Shown piece after piece: positions 17,142 to 25,739 of a stretch of 64,000 nucleotides of DNA (its first letter is position 1; the number at the start of each line of letters is the position of its first letter). The translations under genes and the position numbers were made by a program. A model generated the notes under the pieces. That model made no database searches and was not told the DNA's origin. It saw only the letters and a list, made by a program, of their open reading frames with translations. Source of the DNA: CAYOZN01 sp964408455 (GTDB lineage: Bacteria; Planctomycetota; Phycisphaerae; UBA1845; UTPLA1); contig CAYOZN010000009.1 in the NCBI GenBank assembly GCA_964408455.1, positions 62,001-126,000 of the forward strand, written 5' to 3'.

Positions 17142-17225
17142 TTGACATGCACGGCCGTCATTCGATAAGGTCGTGAACAGCGAGCCTCCGATAGGAGGAA
17201 CGCCTCCCACCAATCTGCGGGAGGC
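17142..17225 (+). promoter_or_regulatory. Candidate promoter and tandem-hairpin leader
   Basis: A perfect -35 TTGACA (17142-17147) and a partial -10 GATAAG (17164-17169) with a 16-bp spacer. Just downstream are two hairpins: CCTCC-GATA-GGAGG (17185-17198) and GCCTCCC (17202-17208) with GGGAGGC (17219-17225). The arms can also pair across hairpins, so alternative folds are possible. The start codon is at 17462, which leaves a leader of roughly 290 nt with no ORF or known riboswitch signature. Confidence 0.45.
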
Positions 17226-17461
17226 ACTGAACACAACGCAGGCCGATCCTTCCTGCACCAACACTTACCCCTTCAAGCGCGAGCACCGACACGACAACGG
17301 ATTTTCCGCGCGCCCTGCCGCGCCCTGCCGCGCGCGGGCCGGGCCTGTCTGCGCGCCGACTGCGCAGACAAACTCGGATCGACCTCACCAACCTTTGGCC
17401 CGAACAGGAGCAACGAACATGGGCGAGCCGGTTTTTGATTTCCAGATCTGGAAGGGAGCGT

Positions 17462-20400
17462 ATGAACACCAAACCGCGTATCGCCGCCACGCTTGGAGCA
17501 CTGATCCTCTGTATATGTACCAGCGGTCGGGCCATCGCCCAGCCTGCGGGAGATGACTGCGCCACGGCCCCGGTCATCGAATGCAATTCGACAACCACCT
17601 TCGACAACCTGCTGGCCACCACCGCCCTCGATGATCCCGGATTCTCGTGCCACTTTGATGGTCCCGGCACACAGGGCCTGGGCACCGTCTGGTTCAGCTT
17701 TGTCGCCGCCGACACCTCGGTCTTCGTGCAGACCTGCGACAGCGGCGGCTCCGGCGACACCGAGATCGCCGTTTACGATGGCACCTGCGGGGCCTTCACC
17801 GAGCTCGCCTGCGACGAGGATGGCTGCGATCCCGGCTTTCTCTCGCAGGTCTGCGCGTCGGGCCTGACCATCGGCAACACCTATTACATCCAAGTCGCTT
17901 CCTACAGCGAGGCTCAGCAGGGGTCCATCACGCTGGATCTGACTTGTCCCTGTCCCGGCGCATCCGCCAACGACGCATGCGAAGGTGCCGTGGACGTGGC
18001 CTGCAATACGTCCATTACGTTTGAAAACTCCGACGCCACGAGCGCGCTGGATGATCCCGGCTTTTCGTGCCACTTCGACGGTCCCGGCACCCAGGGCGTC
18101 GGCACCATGTGGTTCACTTTTGTCGCGACCGACACATCTGCCCAGGTGGAGACCTGCGACAGCATAGGCTCCGGCGACACGGAAATTGCGGTCTACGACG
18201 GCACCTGCGGCGCCCTCGTCGAGCTTGCGTGCAGCGAGGATGCCTGTGGCGACTTCGGGCTTCTCTCGCGCGCCTGTGCCGAGGGGCTGATCATGGGCAA
18301 CACGTACTTTGTGCAGGTCGCCACGTACAGCGAATTCAATCAGGGATCGATCACGCTCGACATCACCTGTCCATGCCCGGCTGGGCCCGCCAATGACGAC
18401 TGCGAAGCCGCCGAGCTGCTCGCCTGCGACTCGGCCGTTACCTTTGACAACAGCCTTGCCACCATCAACCCGGCCGATCCACTGTTCAGCTGCGGATATT
18501 TCGGGCCGTCCACGGGGGCGGGTTCGGTCTGGTACACGTTCGTGGCGACGCACGACTCCGCCCGGCTGCTGACCTGCGACAGCATCGTCCAGGACACGTT
18601 GATCGCCGTTTACGACGGGGTCTGCGGCGCGCTGCTCGAGATCGGATGCAACGAGGATGAGTGCGGCCTGCTCTCCGACGTATGCGTGAACGGACTCGTC
18701 GTGGGGAACACCTATTTCGTGCAGGTCGCTTCATTCGGTCCCGCCAGCGTGGGCGTTATTACGCTCGAGTTGCAGTGTCCCTGCCCGTTCACATGCGGCA
18801 GTTGTACAGGCGACGTGAACGGCGATGCGCTGGTCGACGGACGCGACGTCCAGGCATTCGTGGCCTGTTACCTGTCCGGCGGCGAAAGTCCCGACTGCGC
18901 ATGCGCCGACATCGCGCGGAATGGCGCGGTCGATGACGGCGACGTCGCTCCTTTTGTCGCCCGGCTGCTCGAAAACACTGGCGTGTGCAACGAAGCGTGC
19001 CCACCGGACCACGAAGGACAAAAGCCCGATATCGATACGGCGCTGAACAGCACCGGCAATCCCTTCGAATCGGCCGACAATTTCGTCGCCGCGGCCGACG
19101 ACACGATCACCGACGTTCGCTGGTGGGGTCCTTACGCCGGCGAGGGTTGCCCAACGGGGGGCGATACCTTCCGCATCACGTACTTCAACAATTTCAACGG
19201 GCGGCCGGGCGATATCAAGGCCGGGCCGTTTACCGTCTCACCGGCGCGCGAGCCGTCGGACCTGTTCATCGATGACGGCGTGCCGCTCTGGGTCTTCGAT
19301 GCCACGCATGATCCCGTCGCGGTCACCGCCGGCGAATGCGTGTGGCTTTCCATCGTCAACGATCGGACGGCGGCGGGCACCTGCTGCCTGCCCGACGGCC
19401 AGCTGGGCTGCGATCAGCCGGCCTGCCAGACATGCGTCTGCGCAATCGATGACTTCTGCTGCGAAATCGGCTGGGACGACATCTGCCTCGGCATCGCCGG
19501 CGACGAGTGTGCCGCCGAATGCCCGGATTGCAGCAACGTGGGTGGAGGCGAGGACTGCTTCTGGTTCTGGTCGGTCTCTCAACAGGGCGACGGCTTTCTC
19601 GCCCAGACCGGTATCACCGGCTTCTGGGACTTCAACAGCCGGCTGCCGGGTGATCTGGCCTGGTGTCTCAACATTGACATCGACACGGCAGTCTGCCCCG
19701 AGCCCGTCGGCGCCTGCTGCACGGGCGCCGATTGCGCGGACACCACCCAGGCGGCCTGCGCGGGCGACTGGTTCCCCGACTTCAACTGCGGCGAGTTCAC
19801 CTGCCCGCTGGCCCAGTTCGGCGCGTGCTGTGCCGGAGACAGCTGCGTCTTTACGCAGGCCGTCAATTGCAGCGGTCCCTTCTTCGTCGGACAGGAGTGC
19901 GATGTGTTTGTATGCCCGGTCGGCAGCGATGACTGCTGTACGGCGCATCCCACGCCGGGGTGTTTCGACTTTACTTGCGAGACGTGTGTTTGCGATTTCG
20001 ACGCCTTCTGCTGCAGCGGAGAATGGGACGAATTCTGCGTGGGACACACCGAAGCCATTTGCGAAGCGTCCTGCGTCTGTCCGGTGCAGGGCGCTTGCTG
20101 CGACGGCGCCACGTGCATGGATGCGACCGATCTCACCTGTGCCTTCGAGTTCTTCCCGCTGGAGTCCTGTGCCACGTTCTCGTGCCCGTCGGCGAGCGGC
20201 GCCTGCTGCGACGATGGCGTCTGCTTCGACACCATCGCGGCCGGCTGCTTCGGCATATTCTTCGAAGGGCAGTTGTGCGAGAACACCTTCTGTCCGCTGG
20301 ACAGCGGCGACTGCTGCGTGGCGCACGAGGGCGTCGGCTGCCAGGACCAGGGCTGTGAAAACTGCGTGTGTGGCCTCGATTCATTCTGCTGCGACGTCGA

Positions 20401-20788
20401 GTGGGACGGCGTCTGCGTCGATCAGGCACAGGATGACTGTCCGCTCGATTGCACATGCGTCAATCCCAACGACTGTTGCGCGGACAACGAAACGCCGGGC
20501 TGCAACAACCCGGTCTGCGAGTCGTGCGTGTGCGCGATCGACGATTTCTGCTGCGAAGATTCGTGGGATGCGACGTGCGTGAACATCGGCAAGATTGACT
20601 GCTTTTCCGAATGCCTGTGCGTATCGCCCAACGACTGCTGCGCCGACAATGAGACGCCGGGCTGCAACAACGCGGCGTGCCAGAGCTGCGTCTGTGACCT
20701 GGATGGCTTCTGCTGCAACACTGCCTGGGACGAATTGTGCGCAACCCGCGCGATGAATGATTGTCCCGGCGTGTGCGGCTGCCCGTAA
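17462..20788 (+). CDS. Giant secreted Cys-rich multidomain protein
   Basis: 1108 residues from ATG 17462 (GAAGGGAG just upstream), signal peptide to about 27. Order: three homologous beta domains of about 135 residues (31-162, 170-305, 312-440) sharing FSCHFDGPGTQG, VWFSFVA, AVYDGTCG and GNTYYIQVAS, like bacterial pre-peptidase C-type domains; a dockerin-like EF-hand pair (446-505); a beta-sandwich (515-745) interrupted at 638-692 by a Cys module (CVCAIDDFCCEIGWDDIC); then a tail of four GACC-type and four more CVC..D.FCC..WD..C modules to the end. Disulfide-rich and extracytoplasmic. The CVC variant of the module differs from the VC..DPFCC form in the protease at 2890-5733. Function unknown. 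Confidence 0.82.
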   Translation: MNTKPRIAATLGALILCICTSGRAIAQPAGDDCATAPVIECNSTTTFDNLLATTALDDPGFSCHFDGPGTQGLGTVWFSFVAADTSVFVQTCDSGGSGDTEIAVYDGTCGAFTELACDEDGCDPGFLSQVCASGLTIGNTYYIQVASYSEAQQGSITLDLTCPCPGASANDACEGAVDVACNTSITFENSDATSALDDPGFSCHFDGPGTQGVGTMWFTFVATDTSAQVETCDSIGSGDTEIAVYDGTCGALVELACSEDACGDFGLLSRACAEGLIMGNTYFVQVATYSEFNQGSITLDITCPCPAGPANDDCEAAELLACDSAVTFDNSLATINPADPLFSCGYFGPSTGAGSVWYTFVATHDSARLLTCDSIVQDTLIAVYDGVCGALLEIGCNEDECGLLSDVCVNGLVVGNTYFVQVASFGPASVGVITLELQCPCPFTCGSCTGDVNGDALVDGRDVQAFVACYLSGGESPDCACADIARNGAVDDGDVAPFVARLLENTGVCNEACPPDHEGQKPDIDTALNSTGNPFESADNFVAAADDTITDVRWWGPYAGEGCPTGGDTFRITYFNNFNGRPGDIKAGPFTVSPAREPSDLFIDDGVPLWVFDATHDPVAVTAGECVWLSIVNDRTAAGTCCLPDGQLGCDQPACQTCVCAIDDFCCEIGWDDICLGIAGDECAAECPDCSNVGGGEDCFWFWSVSQQGDGFLAQTGITGFWDFNSRLPGDLAWCLNIDIDTAVCPEPVGACCTGADCADTTQAACAGDWFPDFNCGEFTCPLAQFGACCAGDSCVFTQAVNCSGPFFVGQECDVFVCPVGSDDCCTAHPTPGCFDFTCETCVCDFDAFCCSGEWDEFCVGHTEAICEASCVCPVQGACCDGATCMDATDLTCAFEFFPLESCATFSCPSASGACCDDGVCFDTIAAGCFGIFFEGQLCENTFCPLDSGDCCVAHEGVGCQDQGCENCVCGLDSFCCDVEWDGVCVDQAQDDCPLDCTCVNPNDCCADNETPGCNNPVCESCVCAIDDFCCEDSWDATCVNIGKIDCFSECLCVSPNDCCADNETPGCNNAACQSCVCDLDGFCCNTAWDELCATRAMNDCPGVCGCP

Positions 20789-20860
20789 GGAGCAGGTCGC
20801 GATCGCCGGCGGCGGCCCGAACGCCGCCGCGCGGCTTCGCGGCCGCAACTTGAATCACAA

Positions 20861-20902
20861 AAGCGGCCATCCGGTTTCTGATTCGAAGCCGGATGGCCGC
20901 TT
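20861..20902 (+). terminator. Long perfect hairpin after the giant Cys-rich gene
   Basis: AAGCGGCCATCCGG (20861-20874) pairs perfectly with CCGGATGGCCGCTT (20889-20902), extended by three more pairs around an eight-base loop. No U tract, so termination may need Rho or the hairpin may protect the 3' end; position after the stop at 20788 favours a terminator. Confidence 0.7.
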
Positions 20903-20981
20903 GCCTTCCAGCGGTGGCATGCCTGTCAAGCAGATGCTATGCTCCTGCGGTCCGGGTCGCGCGTGCAAGGAGCATCCGCAG

Positions 20982-21191
20982 ATGAGCGATCGATTCGAAC
21001 AGCACTACGACCGCCAGCAGGAAACAAAGAAGCGCCACGAGCGCAATCTTCCGGGTGAAGATGAAGAGCCGCTTCCGCCGCCGGTGGAGACCATTCGCAA
21101 AGAAGCCCAGCAGCCGGGCCGCAACGATCCGTGCCCCTGCAACAGCGGAAAAAAGTACAAGCAGTGCTGCATGCTCAAGCAGGGAAAGTAG
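20982..21191 (+). CDS. SEC-C motif mini-protein
   Basis: 69 residues. ATG 20982 has AAGGAG nine bases upstream; in-frame ATGs at 20919 and 20931 have no such site. The N-terminus is charged (RQQETKKRHERN) and the C-terminus is a complete SEC-C zinc motif GRNDPCPCNSGKKYKQCC, as found at the end of SecA, where it binds zinc and SecB or ribosomes. Stand-alone SEC-C proteins are common, and their partner here is unknown. Confidence 0.82.
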   Translation: MSDRFEQHYDRQQETKKRHERNLPGEDEEPLPPPVETIRKEAQQPGRNDPCPCNSGKKYKQCCMLKQGK

Positions 21192-21277
21192 CAGCGGCGC
21201 TCGGCGACGTGCTCCGATCCGCATGCCTGTTGCGGTCGGGTTTGTTCGACGCGCTTCCGGCCGTATGATGGCCGCCG

Positions 21278-22648
21278 ATGCCGCCGCGACTACTCGACTT
21301 TCTCTACGTCTTCGCCGCGCTGGCATATCTGCCGGTCCTGGTCTATCAGGCCCTGGTCCTGAAGAAGAGCCGCGGCGGCTGGGGCGAGCGCTTCGGCGAC
21401 ATTCCGTTGCGCACGGGCGATCGGCTCTGCGTCTGGGTTCATGCCGTATCCCTCGGCGAAGTCAATGCCACCCGCAGCCTGGTGGCCGAACTCAAGAAGC
21501 GGCGAGCGGACATCGACATCGTCATCTCCGCCACCACCGACACCGGCCTTGCCGCCGCCAGGTCGCACTATCCCGATCTTCATGTCTTCCGCTATCCGCT
21601 TGATTTTTCCTTCGTGGTGCGACGTGTGCTCGGGCGCATCCGTCCCGACGCCGTCGTGCTGATGGAACTGGAGGTGTGGCCGAACTTCATCGAGTTGTGC
21701 GCCGGCCGCGGCATACCTGTCGGCGTGGCCAACGGCCGCGTCACGGAAGAGAAATCGATGCGGCGCTTCGGCCGACCGGTGATCCGGGGCATTGCACGGC
21801 GCATGATGTCGCGGCTGGCGTTCGTCGGCGTTCAGAACGAAACCTACGCCGCGCGTTTTCGGCGCCTGGGGGCGCTGGCCGGGCGAATTCACGTCACCGG
21901 CAATCTGAAGTATGACACCGCGGTCATCGCCGACGACATACCCGGTGCCGCCGCCGTGGCAGAAGCGATGGGCATCGCACGCGGCCCGGCACACCCGCTT
22001 GTCGTCGCCGGCTCGACCGGCCCCGGTGAAGAGGTCCTGCTGCTCGATGCCTTCACCGCCGTTCGCCGGCATCTCCCCGGCGCCCAACTGGCCATCGTCC
22101 CCCGAAAGCCCGAGCGCTTCGACGAAGTGGCGCGGCTCATCGAGTCGCACGGCTTCTGCTGCCGCCGCCGAACGAATTGTCCGGATGGCGCGCATCCCAC
22201 TCAAGAAACTGTCGACAGGCCCGTCGTGCTGCTGGGCGACACCATGGGAGAATTGCGCAAATTCTACTCGCTGGCCGGCGCCGTGTTCGTCGGGCGATCG
22301 CTGGTCCCGCTGGGCGGATCGGATCCCATCGAAGTGGCGGCGCTGGCACGGCCGATGTGTTACGGCCCGCACATGGAGAACTTCGCCGATGCGGCCGCCG
22401 AGCTCGAGTCGGCCACGGCGGTGATCCGGCTCGAAAGTGCCCAGGAACTGGCACCGGCGCTGCTGGCGCTGATCCGGCAGGAAGGGGACGTTGCCGGCAT
22501 GGGCGTCCGGGCGCGGGAAGTGGTCCGCCGCAACATCGGCGCCACCGGCCGCACCGCCGATCTGATCCTGGCATTACTTCCCGGGATGGCCACCGCGCAG
22601 CACGCCGCATCGAACCTGGAAAACGCCGCCACCGTTGAGTCGCGTTAA
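21278..22648 (+). CDS. waaA: 3-deoxy-D-manno-octulosonic acid (Kdo) transferase
   Basis: 456 residues. A membrane anchor (about 5-25) is followed by the GT-B N-domain: ERFGDIP, WVHAVSLGEVNA with the catalytic-type Glu61, ISATTDTGLAAA, FRYPLDFSFVVRRVL, VVLMELEVWPNFI and the VANGRVTEEKSMRRF segment. The C-domain has VVAGSTGPGEEVLLLDAF, LAIVPRKPERFDEV and FVGRSLVPLGGSDPIEVAAL, all WaaA hallmarks. It transfers Kdo from CMP-Kdo to the lipid A precursor at the inner face of the cytoplasmic membrane, implying an LPS-type outer membrane. Monocistronic-looking; converges with pilT. Confidence 0.93.
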   Translation: MPPRLLDFLYVFAALAYLPVLVYQALVLKKSRGGWGERFGDIPLRTGDRLCVWVHAVSLGEVNATRSLVAELKKRRADIDIVISATTDTGLAAARSHYPDLHVFRYPLDFSFVVRRVLGRIRPDAVVLMELEVWPNFIELCAGRGIPVGVANGRVTEEKSMRRFGRPVIRGIARRMMSRLAFVGVQNETYAARFRRLGALAGRIHVTGNLKYDTAVIADDIPGAAAVAEAMGIARGPAHPLVVAGSTGPGEEVLLLDAFTAVRRHLPGAQLAIVPRKPERFDEVARLIESHGFCCRRRTNCPDGAHPTQETVDRPVVLLGDTMGELRKFYSLAGAVFVGRSLVPLGGSDPIEVAALARPMCYGPHMENFADAAAELESATAVIRLESAQELAPALLALIRQEGDVAGMGVRAREVVRRNIGATGRTADLILALLPGMATAQHAASNLENAATVESR

Positions 22649-22687
22649 GAGCCTCCTCCATGAGCCCGGCATCGCCGGCAAAATGAC

Positions 22688-22729
22688 GGCGCCGCTATTC
22701 TCAGCACGAGCGAAATGCGTCGCGGCGCC
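22688..22729 (+). terminator. Possible shared terminator between waaA and pilT
   Basis: GGCGCCGC (22688-22695) pairs with GCGGCGCC (22722-22729) around a 26-base loop, followed by TTTAAAA on the plus strand. The right arm abuts the pilT stop. The large loop makes it a weak candidate. Confidence 0.35.
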
Positions 22730-22730
22730 T

Positions 22731-23864
22731 TTAAAACTTCATCTCTTCGACAAATGCCGAGTGATTGTTGGCCCATCGCTCGGCCTCCAGCGGCGTGACC
22801 ATGCCGCTCTTCGCCAGGTTGGCGAGGCACTTTTCCATCGTGATCATCCGCTCTTCGGGAATGTTCTTCGTCCGGGTCTGGATGAGTGAATAGATCTGCT
22901 CGATCTTGACCAGGCGAATCAGGTTGGACAGCGCATAGATGTTGTTGAGAACTTCCATTGCGACCACCCGGCCCTGGCCATCGGCCCGCGGCAGGAGCTT
23001 CTGCGAAATGATGTGCGACAGCCCCAGCGAAAGCTGGCTGGCCACTTCCTCCTGCTGGTTGGGGGGGAACATGTCGAGCACGCGCGTGATCGTGCCGCGC
23101 GCATCGCGCGTGTGCAATGTCGAGAAGACCAGATGCCCGGTCTCCGCCGCCGTCAGCGTCCACATGGCGCTCTCGCGATCGCGCATTTCGCCGACGAAGA
23201 TCACGTCCGGATCCTCGCGGAGGCAGTCGCGCAGTCCGCGCTCATAGCTGGGCACGTCACGGCCCACCTCGCGCTGGCTGATCAGGGCCGCGGCGCTTTT
23301 CAGGCGATACTCCACGGGGTCTTCCAGCGTGATGATCCGGCAGGGACGCGTCTGGGCAATCCGGTCGAGAATGGCGGCGATGGTCGTGCTCTTGCCGGCC
23401 CCGGTCACGCCCGTCACCAGCACCAGCCCCTGCTGCTTGTTGACGATGTCGCGCCACACGTCGTTTGGGAAGCCGATGTTCTCCAGCGGCGGCGGGGCGC
23501 TCTCCAGGGCCCGCACCGCCATCGCCAGGCCATCATTCTCGTGAAACACGTTCAGCCGGAACTGCATCCGCTCCGTCAGGCACGAGGCATCAACCGAACG
23601 GAGCTGAACGAGGCGTTCCAGCTCAACGTCCGTCAGCATGCTTTCCACCAGGTCACGCGCCGATTCGCGGTTCACCGCGGCCCCTCTCATCCGCTGCAAC
23701 AATCCATCGACGCGATAAATCGGGGGACTGCCGGGCTTGATGTGCAGATCCGACACGCGCAACGGCCCGACCTGGGAAAAGTAGTCGAGCAGGTCGCGCA
23801 TGCTGAGCTTGCGACCGCCGCCGGCGTCGTAGACGGGCGTATCGAGATTCACGCGTGAAGACAT
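22731..23864 (-). CDS. pilT: PilT-like twitching-motility ATPase
   Basis: 377 residues, the usual PilT length. Walker A GVTGAGKST (152-160), Asp box ITLEDPVEYR, Walker B DPDVIFVGEMRD, His box HLVFSTLHTRDA, and N-terminal SDLHIKPGSPPIYRVDG all fit the retraction ATPase of type IV pili. It is the last gene of the eight-gene operon, 67 bases after the zinc-ribbon membrane gene. PilT hexamers power pilus depolymerisation at the cytoplasmic base. An ATPase of this type beside a PilB-like ATPase indicates a retractable fibre rather than a pure secretion system. ATG 23864 lacks a strong ribosome-binding site. Confidence 0.9.
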   Translation of the reverse strand: MSSRVNLDTPVYDAGGGRKLSMRDLLDYFSQVGPLRVSDLHIKPGSPPIYRVDGLLQRMRGAAVNRESARDLVESMLTDVELERLVQLRSVDASCLTERMQFRLNVFHENDGLAMAVRALESAPPPLENIGFPNDVWRDIVNKQQGLVLVTGVTGAGKSTTIAAILDRIAQTRPCRIITLEDPVEYRLKSAAALISQREVGRDVPSYERGLRDCLREDPDVIFVGEMRDRESAMWTLTAAETGHLVFSTLHTRDARGTITRVLDMFPPNQQEEVASQLSLGLSHIISQKLLPRADGQGRVVAMEVLNNIYALSNLIRLVKIEQIYSLIQTRTKNIPEERMITMEKCLANLAKSGMVTPLEAERWANNHSAFVEEMKF

Positions 23865-23931
23865 GGATGCGGTTCTTTCTGCGGGATGACGAATCGTGCG
23901 GACGCTAAAGCAAAGCGGCGGGCGGCGTTGA

Positions 23932-24291
23932 TTATACGCGGCCTGCGGGCGCCGAGGAGTCACCTGTCGGGTGTAAAACGGCAGCGGCGCTGTCGCGGGC
24001 AGCGCGATAACATGCTTCGCACAGGCGCTGGTTGCCGGGCAGGCAGTAAACGTCGAAGCCGGCACGGCCGCAGCGAACGCATATGCCCTCCCCCTGCGGC
24101 GGCATGCGGGTTCCGTCCCGGTGGAACCGTGCCGTTCGCTGGTCGCGTAGCGACTGACGCTGACGCCAGCCGAATATCGTGATCCGAACGCCGGCCCAGC
24201 TCAGGACTAGCACCACCAGCAGCAAGACCAGAAAAAGCAGGATACCGATGAGGAGATAGATGTTCTGGCCAAACATCTCGAGCTGGTTCAC
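23932..24291 (-). CDS. Small membrane protein with C-terminal zinc cluster
   Basis: 119 residues. One strong N-terminal helix (LLIGILLFLVLLLVVLVLSW) then a soluble part with CVRCGRAGFDVYCLPGNQRL followed by CEAC, a four- or five-Cys zinc cluster. GTG 24291 overlaps the previous stop, indicating translational coupling; ATG 24276 is an alternative. Not a recognised pilus component; its position inside the operon suggests an assembly or regulatory accessory factor. Confidence 0.68.
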   Translation of the reverse strand: MNQLEMFGQNIYLLIGILLFLVLLLVVLVLSWAGVRITIFGWRQRQSLRDQRTARFHRDGTRMPPQGEGICVRCGRAGFDVYCLPGNQRLCEACYRAARDSAAAVLHPTGDSSAPAGRV

Positions 24292-24707
24292 GGTGCGGCC
24301 TCCTCCAGCGGCAACGACGCGCGGACCTCGAACAGGGCCACGCGATCGCCCGTCTGGATTCTAGCCCTGACCAGCAGATCGCCTTCAGAATCGCAGACCA
24401 CGACGAGCTGCCCGTTCGCGGCGGGAAAGGCCGTGGCAGCCGCATCGAGCACGATTGTTTCGCCGGGCTTCAGAGATGCCGCCTGCTCTGGATGGCCCGC
24501 AATCCAGGCGAGCCCGTCGGCCGCGAGTTGCGCTGCCCGGATATCCAGAGCGTGCCGGATATTCGTCTGCACCGAAGCAAGCGTGTGCCGTGCGATCAGC
24601 GTCAGCGTCATGGCAACGCCACCGATCAGCACGGCCGCCAGCAAGAGCAGGTAGCCGCCGCGCTGACGGCTGCCGGCCCGGATGACGTGTCTGTCCCGGC
24701 GGCTCAT
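24288..24707 (-). CDS. Pilin-like membrane protein (third in operon)
   Basis: 139 residues. The N-terminus has basic residues then RGGYLLLLAAVLIGGVAMTL, a hydrophobic helix like that of minor pseudopilins but without the usual Glu at position 5 after the Gly. The rest (LDIRAAQLAADGLAWIAGHP, VVVCDSEGDLLVRARI) resembles GspK/PilX-type minor pilins, which often lack Glu5 and sit at the fibre tip. Starts and stops overlap both neighbours by four bases. Confidence 0.6.
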   Translation of the reverse strand: MSRRDRHVIRAGSRQRGGYLLLLAAVLIGGVAMTLTLIARHTLASVQTNIRHALDIRAAQLAADGLAWIAGHPEQAASLKPGETIVLDAAATAFPAANGQLVVVCDSEGDLLVRARIQTGDRVALFEVRASLPLEEAAP

Positions 24708-25351
24708 CTTCGCACTCCCACGTTGAACGTTGTGCTGTGTTGCCGCACGACGGATCGTCCCTCGGGCATGCGGGCCGACGACCGGGCCGCAATGGTCAAC
24801 TGGGCCGGCCGGCGGGAGGCAGGCTGTATGGCACAGGACAGCGACAGCAAGCCCAGCGTCCAGCGCCGCTCTCCGCCGCTGTCGTCCGTGCGGACGAGCA
24901 CCTGCGTTGCCGGGGCCGCCGGAAGGAGGCTTCCCCTCGGCACATCGTAAAGCGGCGCGGTTTCGATGATCGCGTAGCAGATATCCCCGCGCGGCGTACT
25001 CAGGCAGAATGCGAACGGCGTCCAGTCCACGCGAACATCACCACCGGCAAAGCCATGCCGCGACTGCCACGCCTGCTTCTCGTCCTCGCTCCAGTCGGCT
25101 GGCCGCGCGCGTTCGTGTTCGGCCTCGGCAATCTCGAGCGCCTCTGCGCAGTCGCGGCGAAGCTGGCCGAGCAGCGACTGCAAGGCCATGTCCTGTTCCG
25201 CGACGCGCGCGTAGCGCAGCTGCGCCTCATTTTGAATGCGATAGCCCCGTACGAAGCTCGCCGCCACCGCCGCGAACAGCGGCAGCACCAGAAGCAGTTC
25301 GAACAGCGACCACGCACGCCGCCGGCGGCGCCTATTCACCATCGCGATCAT
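24704..25351 (-). CDS. Minor pseudopilin-like protein (GspJ-like)
   Basis: 215 residues from ATG 25351, with GGGAGG six bases upstream and a 20-base overlap with the previous gene. The basic leader RRRRRR is followed by AWSLFELLLVLPLFAAVAAS: a prepilin-type helix with Glu at the fifth position of the mature chain, although Ala replaces the usual Gly before the cleavage site. The length and the globular C-domain (WTPFAFCLSTPRGDICYAII) are consistent with GspJ-type minor pseudopilins. Needs a prepilin peptidase, which is not encoded in the window. Confidence 0.65.
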   Translation of the reverse strand: MIAMVNRRRRRRAWSLFELLLVLPLFAAVAASFVRGYRIQNEAQLRYARVAEQDMALQSLLGQLRRDCAEALEIAEAEHERARPADWSEDEKQAWQSRHGFAGGDVRVDWTPFAFCLSTPRGDICYAIIETAPLYDVPRGSLLPAAPATQVLVRTDDSGGERRWTLGLLSLSCAIQPASRRPAQLTIAARSSARMPEGRSVVRQHSTTFNVGVRR

Positions 25352-25739
25352 GGCTCGCCTCCCGGATATAGCCCTCCAGCCGCGCCAGTTCGCCGCCCGC
25401 GACACCATTGGAGCTATCGGCGCGAGCGACGCGCACTATCAGGTGCGTCATATTCTCCCAGTCGCCTGTGCCCGCGCGGCGCGAGAGACTCAGCGTCAGG
25501 CCGGGGAACCGCGCGGCAAAGCCGGCGGCGTTGACATCTTTGCCGGCGCGCGCGTCGTTGAGGGCCGCCTCGGCGGCGAGGTACGCCCGCTGTCGCAGTT
25601 GAATGTGATGATGCTGCCGCGCCGTCTGCGCCAGGCAGTGCGCGAAAAAGGTCAGCGTCGCGCCCACCAGGCCGAGGGACACCACGGCTTCGAGCAGCAT
25701 GTAGCCGGGTTGTGGACGGGCGTGTCGCGTGCGCGTCAT
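25332..25739 (-). CDS. Prepilin-like protein
   Basis: 135 residues. The class III signal is clear: short basic leader, then PGYMLLEAVVSLGLVGATLT, with cleavage expected after Gly and Glu at position 5. RAYLAAEAALNDARAGKD is like the helix of GspI/PilV-type minor pilins. It overlaps the F-protein gene by four bases (ATGA) and the next pilin gene by 20 bases. Whether it is a major or minor subunit cannot be told; it is short and lacks the usual Cys pair. Confidence 0.7.
   Translation of the reverse strand: MTRTRHARPQPGYMLLEAVVSLGLVGATLTFFAHCLAQTARQHHHIQLRQRAYLAAEAALNDARAGKDVNAAGFAARFPGLTLSLSRRAGTGDWENMTHLIVRVARADSSNGVAGGELARLEGYIREASHDRDGE

Noticed and set aside
17142..17461. c-di-GMP or other known riboswitch in the leader
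   Set aside because: No conserved core of GEMM-type, cobalamin, TPP or SAM riboswitches could be recognised; left as an unassigned structured leader.
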